From the NCBI GenBank assembly GCA_033964015.1, contig JAWWUD010000114.1, positions 310,001 through 374,000 on the forward strand: a DNA stretch of 64,000 nt. Reading direction: 5' to 3'. Of this stretch, positions 10,736-22,748 are shown piece after piece. The notes under the pieces were generated by a model. That model ran no database searches. It saw only the letters and a list, made by a program, of their open reading frames with translations, and was not told the DNA's origin. The translations under genes were made by a program, and so were the position numbers. Source of the DNA: Scolanthus callimorphus (Eukaryota > Cnidaria > Anthozoa > Actiniaria > Edwardsiidae). The stretch's first letter is position 1, and each line of letters opens with the position of its first letter.

Positions 10736-11676
10736 TCCAACCAAGATTTTAGCGCCGAGTAGAATTGCAATATGGCTGTGCATATTTTCCTTGCGAAGTC
10801 ATTCTTCATCCTCTCTCCAATTCTTTCACAAAGCCGAGGCGTTTTAATAACTGGGCAGTGATTTTTTGAAGAGTGAAATTAACTGGGAGAAGCCCTCATT
10901 TCCACTACGGCAGAAGCTGTGAAGGGACGGTTTTATTTGTAGAAATAATTATCAACACAAGTCGGGTCTTTAATGGCGCGGTCGAGCAATTCGTGGTTCA
11001 AAATTCCTGGATAAAGCAGTGTTTATTTGGAGATGGCAGGACATTCACAGTGCCGAGGTTGTTTCTATACACGGGAGAAAAAAACTACTCGGGATGAAGG
11101 TAGGAGCTAAAAGTTAGTATAATGTGTTAGTAAACATCAAGCATTTATAACCTTTGAATCCTAGCTAGAAGGGCGGCTAGAACAAAGCCGGCGTGACATT
11201 GAAACGCGAACTTGTTTTAGCTTCAAAATAAAATATGCATTTGAGTCAATATGCGACCCCGAAAATCTCTAGAATTCCTTTAACTTTCTAATAAGGCTAA
11301 CTATTGCTTGAGCCGTGTGTGTTGAGAAAAACGTTAGGTTTTTGCACGCTCAGTGGCATTTCTCGAAATCAAAACAAGAACCACGAGGTAGCTAAAGAAA
11401 AGTGAGTTAAACAAACGCCTGTCACATTACATAAAGACTAACATATTATCATTATTCTGATTCACAGATAAATAAGAACGCTGAAAAACGTACTGTATTG
11501 TATCGAGCGGCACACAAGAAAACCTCTGCTCGCTGCTGATCCCTGCTGTACATTTGGCTGGCAGTCAAAACTACTTTATTTTACTTGAGAAGATTGTGAT
11601 GGAGCCGTGTTCTCTTTGCTGCCTTGGATCCTCGGCAACAGGACAATGACTTATGGTACTGAAGTTGTTTACTTTA
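10736..11676. other. Intergenic, no feature recognised
   Basis: Mixed-composition DNA with no recognisable coding motif, no paired inverted repeats and no tandem structure that I could see. An open frame at 10873-11097 lacks any family feature. Confidence 0.3.
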
Positions 11677-12091
11677 GCCTAGTTTCCATATAGTCTTATC
11701 TGTCTCATCAGTCGACCGTGAAACAATGAAAATTGGAATTCTCTATTTCATATCCTCTTATTTCATAGTGTACTACTCTGTTGCTTTTGTTGTTATTGTT
11801 TATTTATTTAATTATTTTCTTTATTGTTAGTTAATTATTCTCCTTTGTTTGTCTCTCCCTTAACTATAACTCCTATGAATTGTACATGACTATTATCTGC
11901 TTGACCACTGTACCTAACTTGATTAGCTCTGCTATTTAGGTAACTGTGATCCTCTAATTACTTTAATTCATAACTTTTCTTGTACTGTATCCTGTTACTA
12001 CAGAGGGCATTAAAGTATTGTTGTTGTTGTTGTTTCACGGTTGACTGATGAGACGTCAGATACGACAGATACGACTTTATGGAAACTAGGC
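11677..12091. mobile_element. Harbinger-like MITE, 415 bp, TTA target duplication
   Basis: Termini: GCCTAGTTTCCATATAGTCT on the left and the inverted match AGTCG..TATGGAAACTAGGC on the right. Inner arms include CTGTCTCATCAGTC and CCGTGAAACAAT, giving about 50 bp of imperfect terminal repeat. A TTA trinucleotide lies directly outside both ends (11674-11676 and 12092-12094), the target duplication typical of PIF/Harbinger elements. The interior is T-rich with a (TTG)n run near 12019-12034. No coding capacity. Confidence 0.75.
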
Positions 12092-12422
12092 TTAAGGGTT
12101 TCTTGTGCACAGCAGAAGTTATTGAATTGGCACTGTCTACTATTTAGAGTGAATACATAAAACCTTATGATAATATGCTAGTTAGCTTCTTAGTAAAAAG
12201 ATACCAGTAAGAACAATAGGAAAAAAAACAAAAATACAAATGTTTTTAGTATCATCCTTCATTAGCCTTGATGCATAATGCATGTCGAGACAGGTGGAAT
12301 GAGGCGAGGCCGTAGGCCGAGCCTCATTACATCCTAGTGTGTGTGATATGTATGTGCCCTCTGATTGTTTTTTCTGGTGATAACCCATGTGTATGTTTGC
12401 ATTTCACTGTGCAAAACAGTTA
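12092..12422. other. Spacer, no gene; small hairpin
   Basis: Contains only a short GC-rich hairpin near 12299-12326 (AATGAGGCGAGGC / GCCGAGCCTCATT). Nothing else was recognised. Confidence 0.3.
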
Positions 12423-13920
12423 GGGACTGGTCATACATTAGAGGGGGGAGGGGAGGGATGGTGCAAATGATAAAGGGAGGGTCATTATTTTTTACGCAAA
12501 TGTTGTTAGGGTAATACAGGGCCATAGTGATTATAGGGTCAGGGAGGCCCCAGTAACTTCCCCCAAACATGCAGTAATTTCACATGCTGGGCTCTAAATT
12601 TCCAGCGCGCATCGTGCGCAAGAGAGTTTAAACTTTCCCTAAAAGCTGACTTAAGTTGTTTATATGTTGTCCCCCCCCCTGCTAGTTTTTTAGTGTTTGG
12701 AGACTAATGCTACAGCTGAACTACACTGAACTTGGCAAGATAGTTATTATCTGGGATTTTAGCAACATAATGTACAATTCTATGTTAAACAAATACACAC
12801 ATAAGAGAAACTATAAAATTCTGACTCCACCAATATTTCAACTGTACAAGATACTCTAATAGTATCACTCTGCCCTACTTTATCTATCCAAAAAATATTG
12901 GTCAGAATTTTAAAATTATCTTGTGTGTATTTATTATTAATTGAGAAATAGTCTGTTGAAGTTTAGGATATTTGTGAGTATTTTATGTAAAACATACGTA
13001 CAGATGAAGTAACTTTCGGATTCTTTTTCCCTAAACAAAAGACATAATCGAATCTTGCACTGCTATTATTACATGAAAATGGATTTTAGAAAGTAATAAA
13101 AATGTCTTTTTAGCAATATCTAGATCCAGGGCCAACATTTTCCTGCATCTTGTCAGGGGAGGGTTTCCAAAAAACATGTAGACCAAAATAGAAATGCACC
13201 AGCCCTTCTCAAGTGTATTAAGGCCTGGGTCAGCCCAGAAAATCGACAAAATTTCAAATATCTTTTCTAATCATTAATGATGGAGCATGAAATTTTCAGG
13301 ATAGTTAACTTTCATCGAGTGAAATGTTTTAATATGGATTTTCGGCTGATACACTCGTCACGTGACCAGTCACGTGACATTTTCACTTTTCAAAGTTTAA
13401 AAATTTCTCCGGTGGTGAGTTTCACTCCTTTTTGAAAAGTTACTAGCTAATAATATTTCTCTCTTTGGGTTCTACATAGTGACGTTTTTACATGTGGAAA
13501 ACGTTTGCTCCTTTAAGGTGCTTTAAGGGGCTGATATATTAATTAGGTCACGTGACCTGATTCCGACCCTTATATCTCGTTAACAGTAAATAATAGTTCA
13601 GCAGCCAAAACGGTACTATGTTTCTATTGCTGAGGTCTATCCATTTTCACCAAAGCTGTATTGTAAAGATGCTTTCTCCATCACCGGAAAAGCAATTTAC
13701 TGTTTTGTCACGTGACATACCTTGGACGTCACTCCGTACTAAGTTATAGCACCAAAATATTAAGTTCGTCCATTTTTATCACCGTGCCAAAAATTAGCCT
13801 GCCTAAAATAGATTAAAGCAATTTAAGGCACATTTTGCGTTTTGGGGGCTAGCCCCAAGCCCATTTCGAATCCCAGGCCTTAATGTGCTTGAGTTCCCCC
13901 TCTAATTTATGACCAGTCCT
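12423..13920. mobile_element. Inverted-repeat element of about 1.5 kb
   Basis: The left end GGACTGGTCATACATTAGAG (12425) is matched in inverse orientation at the right end (CTCTAATTTATGACCAGTCC, 13900-13919), with G-rich and C-rich continuations. The interior is AT-rich and has no transposase motif, so this would be a non-autonomous element. A second inverted pair lies within it at 13206-13893. No clear target duplication was seen. Confidence 0.5.
13217..13884. mobile_element. Nested inverted-repeat element with palindromic CACGTG sites
   Basis: Ends read TTAAGGCCTGGG and CCCAGGCCTTAA. The match continues outward with a few mismatches (CTCAAGTGTA / TGTGCTTGAG), so the real arms may start near 13206. 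Within it are four perfect TCACGTGA octamers (13358, 13370, 13548, 13708). No open frame of note. It sits inside the larger inverted pair of 12.42-13.92 kb, suggesting insertion of one element into another or a composite terminus. Confidence 0.5.
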
Positions 13921-15310
13921 CTCCAATCATCTCCCCTTGAATAATACAATGTCATTCCGGAACTAAACCTGCTGCCAATGAGAAGGCGCCAAATGCGTCA
14001 TCCAATAATAGGAGGCCCCCGAAGCCCCACCTTTGGGACTGACGTTTTTGATTGATAGAACTGAGAATCCTAGTGAGTGTCCCAGGTGAAGTTTCAACAA
14101 GAAACAGAGCAAGACTAGAATCACTGAGGCAAAACGAACTACCATTGAAATCACCCAAATACGACTTGGTTCGAAAACACGGAAACTTCACCCTGGGACC
14201 AGGGTAAGCTTTTCATGACTATTTATGCAATTAAAAATGGTATAACTTTCATTGAGTTGGTGTGATACAAAATCATGTAGCACCCCTATTAGTGATACCC
14301 ATGGGAATTGATTTTGTTTTGATTAAGGAGGCTACCTACAATTGTTTTTGCTCTCAACACCCAATCTTTGTATGACTGCTGTTCAGGCTCGAAAACCTTC
14401 ACTGATTACAGGGAAAACCACGTGAAAGCTACAACAGGAGAAAACAAAGTACAATGACAAAAACTGGCTCGAGCAAACCGAAAGAGTGGTGAAGTTTAGC
14501 ATTTTTTCTCGGTGCCTTAAAATACTTCAATGAACTCGAGACTTGGAGGGTTATTTTTGGTATATTTTCAAGATTAATTTACGGAAGTATCAAAAACATT
14601 AACATATGAGATTTTTGTCAGAGGCGAAAAGTGTAAATTTTATAACAAACGTAAGATTTATAATATAATTTCTCAAATTTTGCAGTTTGCTTGAACACAT
14701 GCCAAACAAAATCGGAAGCATTCTAAGAAGTGAAATTTGGCTGGTACATTTGGGTTTGTAGATTATTCGGGCGGCAAGGATTTCTTAATTCCGCAGATAT
14801 TAGCCATTATTTTTCAAGGAAATACTTTGCGGCATAATTAACTTTGACATTTTGGAGGCTGAAAAAGTCCGTTCGAGTAACATAAAATCGGCCCAATGAA
14901 TTCTCTCCAAACTTGCTGTGATTAATGTTAGCTACTCAGGGATTAGTGCGAGGGGTGTCATTTTAAAAGTTTAGGTCGCGCAACGCGTCTGATTGCTGCT
15001 AATTATAAACAAGGGTGTGGTTATAACGTTGCTATAGCAACTCCGATCACAACAAAATGCACACAACAATAAAGTTCAAACCCTCCAGGGTAACCATGTG
15101 AAAGTTCAGACTGGTACAGGTTTTTGAGCCTGAACAGCAAGCATACAAAGATTGGGTGTTGAGGGCAGAAAAAATTGTAGGCAGCCTCCTTAATTGCTCT
15201 AGATTTCCATGAACTGATGGAAGATTCCTCATATGAATCTCCATCTTCATAATCCATAAACTTATTGTTATGTGTAATGCATGGTACATAGACATAGATA
15301 GTACTGACTG
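13921..15310. other. Intergenic, no gene recognised
   Basis: No coding motif or repeat ends were recognised. The sequence TGACTGCTGTTCAGGCTCGA (14371) appears in an inverted, diverged form near 15115-15145, together with neighbouring words (CACCCAATCTTTGTATG / CATACAAAGATTGGGTGT). Positions 14330-14420 and 15100-15200 may therefore be arms of a further inverted-repeat element of roughly 0.9 kb. Confidence 0.35.
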
Positions 15311-15416
15311 TGTGTGGTTCCAAAAAATATCCCCCCTCCACGGAAGGGATTGGAAAGGCCAGAATGGTTGGGGGGTCAACTATCCTGACTTTTTCCATAC
15401 AAATACTGTATTTTAT

Positions 15417-15447
<31 letters not shown>

Positions 15448-15541
15448 TTATTATTATTATTATTTTTTTTTTTTGGGGGGGGGGGTACTTTTCAACACCA
15501 TTCCATGCGAGGGGGATGGATATTTTCTGGAAAGTCCACAC
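15311..15541 (+). mobile_element. TGTGTGGTTCC hairpin MITE, copy A
   Basis: Starts TGTGTGGTTCCAAAAAATAT and ends GGATGGATATTTTCTGGAAA. It shares ACGGAAGGGATTGGAAA and TTTCCATACAAATACTGTA with copies at 21.60, 41.14 and 62.50 kb. Its middle carries a (TTA)n run and a T/G homopolymer junction (15418-15485) absent from the other copies. Non-coding and palindromic in layout; only the first and last 40 bp or so pair. Confidence 0.7.
15418..15485. repeat. (TTA)n microsatellite followed by T13-G11 run
   Basis: ATTATTATTATTATTATTAT-type repeat running into a pure T tract and then a pure G tract. Such tracts are prone to slippage, and their lengths here should not be trusted. Confidence 0.95.
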
Positions 15542-16371
15542 AATGCCAGATTATCAAATACTCATCTCCCATGGTGGGTTTTGCACACATGGAAGGTAGC
15601 TTTTTTATTTCAAGGGGGTGGGGGAGAGGACTGGAGAATTTCAGCACTGTTTTCAATAAAGTGTTGGCCCTCCGTTGCATTTTTAGGGAAAACATCTTGC
15701 CCCCATCTGCAGGGGTCTAGGAAAGGTGCAAACCTCCCCTCACCTTGGTATATGTTTTGTTCCAAGGCTTCTGAGAAGACTATGCATCATGAAAAAAGTG
15801 TATATATAAAATAGTAGTTTAAGTTATGAACTAGGAGGTATTAAATGGACAATTAATTAAATGGAAAGTAACATGTAAGAGAATGGTGTGCCCTCCCCTG
15901 AAAAGCTTTCATATAGGTATGGCCCTACCCTTGTGCCTCCCTACCCCCACTCCCCACCACTCGAGAAAAAAAACGTTCCTTCCCTTACAATTGGAATTTG
16001 CAATAAATTTTACACAGAAATTCAGTCAAAATACCAAAATTGACAACAACTACAGTATTCTGAATTTCTCTTATTCATGTTGGGTATTTTCTGGGGTGAC
16101 ACATTTTAATAAAAATACACTGAACATGTAATAATATGGTACGTGTATGGTATGTATATGTTGAAATATTAAAACAGCTCATGACAAAGAAAAGATTTTC
16201 TCTTGATTACACTGTTGCACCTTGTTAGAAATATTCCATTGTGAGGGGCTAGTACCTATTTTTTTTTACCTTTCTTTCGTGCTTATTTTCATCTGTATCT
16301 CTGTATACTGCACATATTTAGAGACATTTTTTCTGAAAAGATTATTATAGTGACAAACCATGTACACAACC
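15542..16371. other. Intergenic, no feature recognised
   Basis: No coding or repeat feature was identified between the MITE copy and the left end of the 16.37-20.90 kb element. Confidence 0.3.
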
Positions 16372-19300
16372 GGGAGCTCCGCTTTTAGCCAGTGGCTAAA
16401 TCTATATATTATTTTATTTTCAAATCTCACCGGAGAATGAAGCGACTCACGCCGAGACAGCGCGCGCCGGAATTTTCATCTTCGATGTCAGCGGTTTGTA
16501 TACAAGATGGCGGCCGTTGCCATCACCCCGAGACAGATTGCGTGACATACTCGTGTTCGGAAGTTTTGGCTTCTAAATATGACATAAAGGCCATATTATG
16601 GGATGGATTTGAAGGCGCAGCCTCGAGGAGTTGAAGATGTCTGCTGAGACGGGTTTTTGCCATTCCAGGTAAGAAAATTGATATTTTTTCCGTGTTTTCG
16701 AACTAGTTGCGCCATAGATACTACACACTTCTCGAGCGTATGTCACGTTGTCAATTGTAGAAAAAATACTGTTAAAAATCCTTTTTTAAAGTTTTAAAGC
16801 AGCAAAGTTGTCTCCCACTAAAACTAGTTCAGTCGTTTATGGGAATGACTTCGACTGATCTTTAAAAGTGGCGCTAAAAAATTGTACTGCGCGCCAGAGT
16901 GAACGATTTGCACAATACATTTATCAAGCATGAGTGGGGTTCTGTAGGTTATAAACTGGGGTTATGAATGTTTTCTTTTTCGCTTGTGCAATGCATCAAT
17001 ACTGTTCTACAACCCCTCTACAACATGAGTTTGCATTGCTAGCGGATAAAGCAAAAGCAACAAATTAATCTCCCAGTACCATCTAGCACATCTTGCCAAA
17101 ACGAGGACAGCTACAAGTTTAGTACAACCGTGTCGCTCGCTGGCTAGTACAACAAGTTCCAGCTCTGGAGCACGCAGATAGTTGATAAAGCACGATGGAG
17201 CAGGGGTCCTTTATGTGACGCATGCGCAGATGCACGGCCTGATTTGTCTTCAGCTGAGCAAATGCTGGTTTGTTGTCGTGTCGACCGAGTTAATTTCTCC
17301 ACTTTTATGCGGGAATAAGTAATGTAAACCACAAACGGAGTTCAACAGAAACAATATTTGTACTTGGGGAATGAATTTTGAGCAGTTTGAGCTTGAGATT
17401 GCTACGCTATTCGCTTCGGCAAAGCAGCTCTATTCAAGGATTTTGATTTAATATGGCGGATGTCTGTGATCTGTGGTGGAATTCCTAAGTTAACTTTCTG
17501 CCAGCAGCTGCAAGGTGAAGTGTCAAATTATCCGCAAAAGTAAGCTTTTAATTACTGTTGGTTTATGTAGGTCTCTCTTTGAGAAATCGCACCAAGGGGT
17601 TTTGTGGAATCTTTCGTTGAGCTTCCTTGATGTAATGCAAAAAGCCGATTTCTTATCGTCTTGCCAGAATGTGCTTTCAAAATCTAGTCGTTGTACCACA
17701 GAGTTGTCAGTGAAAAATGGAAGTACTATCATTTTGAAATGAGTTTGCATTGCTAGCGGATAAAGCAAAAGCAACAAATTAATCTCCCAGTACCATCTAG
17801 CACATCTTGCCAAAACGAGGACAGCTACAAGTTTAGTACAACCGTGTCGCTCGCTGGCTAGTACAACAAGTTCCAGCTCTGGAGCACGCAGATAGTTGAT
17901 AAAGCACGATGGAGCAGGGGTCCTTTATGTGACGCATGCGCAGATGCACGGCCTGATTTGTCTTCAGCTGAGCAAATGCTGGTTTGTTGTCGTGTCGACC
18001 GAGTTAATTTCTCCACTTTTATGCGGGAATAAGTAATGTAAACCACAAACGGAGTTCAACAGAAACAATATTTGTACTTGGGGAATGAATTTTGAGCAGT
18101 TTGAGCTTGAGATTGCTACGCTATTCGCTTCGGCAAAGCAGCTCTATTCAAGGATTTCGATTTAATATGGCGGATGTCTGTGATCTGTGGTGGAATTCCC
18201 AAGTTAACTTTCTGCCAGCAGCTGCAAGGTGAAGTGTCAAATTATCCGCCAAAGTAAGCTTTTAATTACTGTTGGTTTATGTAGGTCTCTCTTTGAGAAA
18301 TCGCACCAAGGGGTTTTGTGGAATCTTTCGTTGAGCTTCCTTGATGTAATGCCAAAAGCCGATTTCTTATCGTCTTGCCAGAATGTGCTTTCAAAATCTA
18401 GTCGTTGTACCACAGAGTTGTCAGTGAAAAATGGAAGTACTATCATTTTGAAATTCGTTTATCTAACGGGGATGAAACAGAAAATGGGGAAGTTATGTGT
18501 TTTTGGTTCGACAGTTACGCACATGAGTTGCAGTGGTTGTTGTTCTTGGACTCCCACTTTCCTCACGGGGAATATTAGATCTGGAAATAAGTCACACGCA
18601 GTTTCTAGGACCCAGTTTAAATGAAACCATTTGATTTCCTTGAGATCGGCAGCAAAATCGGGTCTTCACTCGAGTTCTAAAATCTGCTTGAAAATGTTGT
18701 CTCATGAATATTAATTAATTGGACATTTTTCGAAAATTGCTCGTTGTACCACTGAAGTATCTCTCGAAAACAAAACTACATTCTATATGTCTTCCTTGTG
18801 TGGTGCTAATTTTTTGGAAATAATGGGGGAAGTTAAGGATTTTTTGGTGTGTTCACCTACAGGACACCTATGCTTGGGCATGCTCCTTAGAAATATTTTC
18901 ACTGAAACAGCTGTTGCAAGAACTGAAGTGCTCAGTTTTTTGCCCAGAAAGCAAAATAAATTGAGATCTGAGCTGGTATAAAAAAGCACTGCTAGTTGTG
19001 TATACTTGTGTGTAGTCTTAACTGAATTTAAAAAAAATTTGGTGAGAAATTGGATTTTTTGATAAACCATTTGACTTGTGAGTGGAAATTGTAGATCATG
19101 TTACAGTGAAACGAGATGTTCTCCTCCCTACAATTTTGCAATATTGTCTAGCAACATTGATGGGCAACTTGCTTAAATCAAATTCCAAAAAATCTTTTGT
19201 ATCTGTCTTCACGATATTGTACCAGAACTTGAAATATTTTGTTTCCAAAATCGTTCAATTATGGTCTGCCCCTCCAGTGCTCAGGCATGTGGCGAATTAA

Positions 19301-20900
19301 AGTTGCTCACGAGGAATTGCAATTTGATACCAAAGTTGTCCATCAGTGTTGTCCATCAGTGTTAAGAGCAAAGAGAACAACCTGTGTGACTGTAATAATA
19401 CAAATTTCATTACACTTCTCCTAGTTACTATGCATTAAAAAGGAAAGTTTTTTAGAAGCACCTGATAAAAGATATAATTGAGGGTAGGACATTCAGAAGT
19501 AACTTGTTGTGCATTGTTTGTTGCAGGTTCCGAAGGTGTAGGTGTACATGTATATGCCCAATTCACAAAAGGAACAGAATGCCATTCTTGTCTGGATGAC
19601 ACAAAACAACTGCATCCTGCAACCAAATAGCAATTTCTAGCACAAGTGCTGGTGGTTCAGGGATGCAACATGTTAGATGTTACAGTATTACGAGAGCATT
19701 TCATCGATTGATTTTCAGAAGTAGAACTATAGCAGGGGCTACTTTTAAGAGTTTTCACTACAGATAGTTTACTGCTCAGAAGAACATTACAGTGCTGAAT
19801 CAAAATCCTCTTTGATTCAATTTTTCTTGTGAAAATTATGTTGCCACCTCAAAACCCAATGTTGTCAACAGGTGTAATTTTGACAACTGCCCAGGTTCCA
19901 CTATTACAGAACTTGTCAGAATACTCTGTTAGTTATAAATAGCACAATAAAAAGTTCACCAATTTGGAGTCTCATCCTTTTCATGGACATAATCCACCAT
20001 TTAATCCCAGGGAAGGGTGGTGAAAACTGAGCTTGTATTTCCATGGTGTGTACCCTTCAGTCTGGGTATTTACACATTGTTTGACAAAATCCCAGCTTGG
20101 TTGGATACAAAAACTGGGGTTGTAAATCATCAGTAGTCAAATCGATTGAATTCCAGGATAGGTTATGGTGAAACTTGTCCAGACATTTTCTAATAAGGTT
20201 ATCACACAAACTAATCAACATGTTTGTTTGGTCACCATGACATTTTTTAGTGTGACCAGGTTTTTCAAGCAAAATTTGTGTATCTGCATGGTGCAGAACT
20301 TTTATTTCTCAACCCAAAACTATGACATCTTTCCACTTGATCTAATTCCACTGGAAGGCCCCGAAATATCAGGGTAAACTGATAGGATAAAAAAGGAAAT
20401 CGTTACGATTGCTAAACAAAAACAACGTCATTTTTCTTGCACTTGCAGTCTGAATTTCAGTCTGACCCAGTTTAAACAGTCGCAGATGAAGGTCCACAGA
20501 TCCTAAAATCAAACCATTTTGATTTGCAATATATAGGCAGCTGAATAAACGTTTTATTACTTCCCGCTTTCAGAATAAAAACAAAACAAACGAGAAATAG
20601 AAATAGAAATTTGATTACAAATTCGTGATACTCAACAGTGCTTTTCCCTGAGTTGAGTCTGCAATGTAAACTTGGAGAGCAGCGGTTATTGCGCATGGTA
20701 TAAACAAAAAACTCCCCTGTTGCACGATGGTAGCGTAAGAGATTCTCAAGCCGCATCCTCAAGCCGCATTCTCGAGAATCTCTAGCCACCAGAGTGCTTT
20801 ATCAACTATCTAAGTGCTCAAGAACTGGATATACGCATGCTAAGGATGGACCATTGCTTTTAATATATAGATTTGGGCACTGCCTAAAAGCGGAGCTCCC
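16372..20900. mobile_element. 4.5-kb inverted-terminal-repeat element without recognisable transposase
   Basis: The left terminus GGGAGCTCCGCTTTTAGCCA (16372) continues to AAATCTATATATT and is repeated inverted at 20862-20900 (AATATATAGATTT ... CTAAAAGCGGAGCTCCC), about 40 bp with few mismatches. A third copy of the left terminus lies at 43839-43878. The interior holds a 714-bp tandem duplication and no frame with a transposase signature, so this is a non-autonomous or decayed member. Sequence from 16.68-17.1 kb (TGTTTTCGAACTAGTTGC) recurs at 25.92-26.6 kb. Flanking AAC is present on both sides but not exactly abutting. Confidence 0.65.
17025..18452. repeat. 714-bp tandem duplication, two near-identical copies
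   Basis: Copy 1 is 17025-17738 and copy 2 is 17739-18452, both starting ATGAGTTTGCATTGCTAGCG. I count about four differences (for example GATTTTGATTT versus GATTTCGATTT, CCTAAG versus CCCAAG, CGCAAAAG versus CGCCAAAG, ATGCAAAAAG versus ATGCCAAAAG). The near identity implies a recent event. The short frames inside are duplicated with it and show no family motif. Confidence 0.92.
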
Positions 20901-21080
20901 AACTATTATAAGGAATAAAAGATGGTAGTAGTTAATTGTAGTATCAAAAATACATTTATTATATTTAGACTAATATTATTGCCTTTGTGCCTTTTACAAA
21001 ACACAAAAAGCACGAAGACAACCGTAGGGCTTGTTCACATGAGGTGAGATATCAACCTCGTCCCCAGGGTCTTGTGGGTA

Positions 21081-21243
21081 ATTTTCAATATGGCCGTTGG
21101 TCGAGTAGAAGACCCTGGGGGAGGCTGAGTCACATGACCACTGTTTGAAAACATGGGAATGAGGTTGTCCTTTGTTGTGAAACGGTCATGTGACTCAGCC
21201 TCCCCCAGGGTCTTCTCCCGAGTCAACCACCATTTTGAAAAAC
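21081..21243. mobile_element. Perfect 33-bp inverted repeat within a small MITE-like hairpin
   Basis: Positions 21107-21139 and 21184-21216 are exact inverted copies over 33 bp, starting AGAAGACCCTGGGGGAGGCT and ending GTCACATGACC, with a 44-base loop. Weaker pairing extends outward (TTTTCAATATGGCCG against the inverse of CCACCATTTTGAAAAA). No coding capacity. Confidence 0.85.
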
Positions 21244-21260
21244 GATGGAGAAGACAGACC

Positions 21261-21540
21261 TAACAGCCTAACAGCCCAAACAGCATTGAGAAAACATTCT
21301 TTACTCCCACCTCTTAAAAGACCTGGGACACAAATTATGATAAACACCTAACAGTCTTAACAGCTGTAACAGTCCTAACAGCCCTTACAGCCCTAACAGT
21401 CTTAACAGCCCTAACAGAGGGCTGTTATGTGTTGATCATAATATGTGCCCCGCCTTTTAGGACTGTTTGGTTTGTGAGGGCTGTTAGGTTTGATGGCTGT
21501 TAGGGTTGTCAGGCCAGCTGCAGGGCTGTTAGGGCTGTAG
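21261..21540. repeat. CTAACAGCC minisatellite switching to its reverse complement
   Basis: Degenerate units of CTAACAGCC/CTTAACAGT dominate 21261-21422. From about 21419 the strand switches to GGGCTGTTAG-type units up to 21540. The array is thus an inverted pair of tandem repeats able to form a large cruciform. Confidence 0.8.
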
Positions 21541-21602
21541 GTGTTTTCCATGCTTGATTTATTTTATTGCTTGGCACATGTCCCACGGCTTACAGTCAGA
21601 AT

Positions 21603-21740
21603 TAGCATGCTCCCTGCTCTTTTCCATACAAATACTGTAATTTTTTTTAGAAATTCCATAGGGGTGCGGGTCACTTTCAACGCCCATCTGGGCAGGGGGG
21701 GACTTTACTTTTTTACTTTTTCCAATACAGCCTACCCCTC
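21603..21740 (+). mobile_element. TGTGTGGTTCC MITE family, partial copy B
   Basis: Shares TTTCCATACAAATACTGTAA, AGAAATTCCATAGGGGTG and the CTTTCAACGCC/GGGGGGG section with copies A, C and D. The left terminus is missing. Non-coding. Confidence 0.6.
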
Positions 21741-22748
21741 TCAACAAGGATTACTGGCTGGGGGTCAGCTGGGGGACACAATAACCAGGGGACACAATAA
21801 CTTTCATGATTTATTCAGGAAAATATTTATTCCTCAGTGGAAAAAACTGCATTATCTGACAGAATAGTAAGTAGAATAATTTCACAAGATAATATTATTG
21901 ATAGATACACCAGAGAAATTAATATGAGACATTTTAAAAGTGGCCAAAAATCCAGTTACTGAAACACTTAGAATCACTTCCTTGGTTTTGGTCTATTTTG
22001 GAAACGAAACAACAAAATGAAAAAATGAACAACAAAATGAACAACAAAATGAAAAACGGAGAAATATAATGTCAAAGTTCTCCACCCAGCTGGAGTACTA
22101 CAATGAAACTCTATGTCGACCCAATTCTATAAAAACCCTCAGCTGTATATTGAAACAGGTTGCCATCTAGATTTTATAATGGAAATAACACAAGTTACTA
22201 TACTTGCGTGCAGACCCTTCAAAAGATATTGGACCAGACACTACTCCTGACCATACGGGTGTTAAGCAGAAGGCCGCAAAGTCCAAAGTGTTCCAAATAC
22301 ATAACTCCATATTATGGGTGAAGCAATTTTGTAGAAGGGTCTGAAATTCATGAAGTTTCAGGTTTACAAGATGTCCAGAAAAGAAAAAAAAGGTACTTGA
22401 ATTTCACCTAATTGCACTTAAAACACTGAAATTTTTTTTTGGGGGGGGGGGGGGGGGGGGAGAAAATAGAAATGAGACACAAATGAGACAGAAAAACAAA
22501 ATAATTTCTGTTTGAGGGGGCATGCTCCCCCTGAGAAAACTTTGAAAAACTTGGATCAAGATACTTCTAATGGGTTTTAGAAAGAGGCGAAACAATGAAA
22601 CTACGGCAGAAACATATAACAGAGCCTCTATTCTGATCCAACAGAAATGGGAAAACGTTCTGTGCACTCTGCTGACTTTCCTTTGAGCAAGGAAAATATT
22701 AGTGATGCATAACATTTAACTTATATTTAGCTGGGGACAAACCGGTTA
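21741..22748. other. Intergenic, T9-G20 homopolymer; no gene
   Basis: No coding motif. Short AACAAAATGA-type tandem words occur at 22008-22050. A T9 run followed by about 20 G (22432-22460) is a likely slippage and assembly problem spot. Confidence 0.35.

Noticed and set aside
15270..15814. Overlapping frames with long Tyr/Ile/Phe runs
   Set aside because: Translation of the (TTA)n and T/G homopolymer tracts in a MITE.
17144..18624. Pairs of identical short ORFs (62 and 75-131 codons)
   Set aside because: Identity follows from the 714-bp DNA duplication; there is no splice, codon or motif support for coding.
21261..21540. Telomere-like TTAGGG words
   Set aside because: The repeating unit is CTAACAGCC/GGCTGTTAG; TTAGGG appears only by overlap of this unit.
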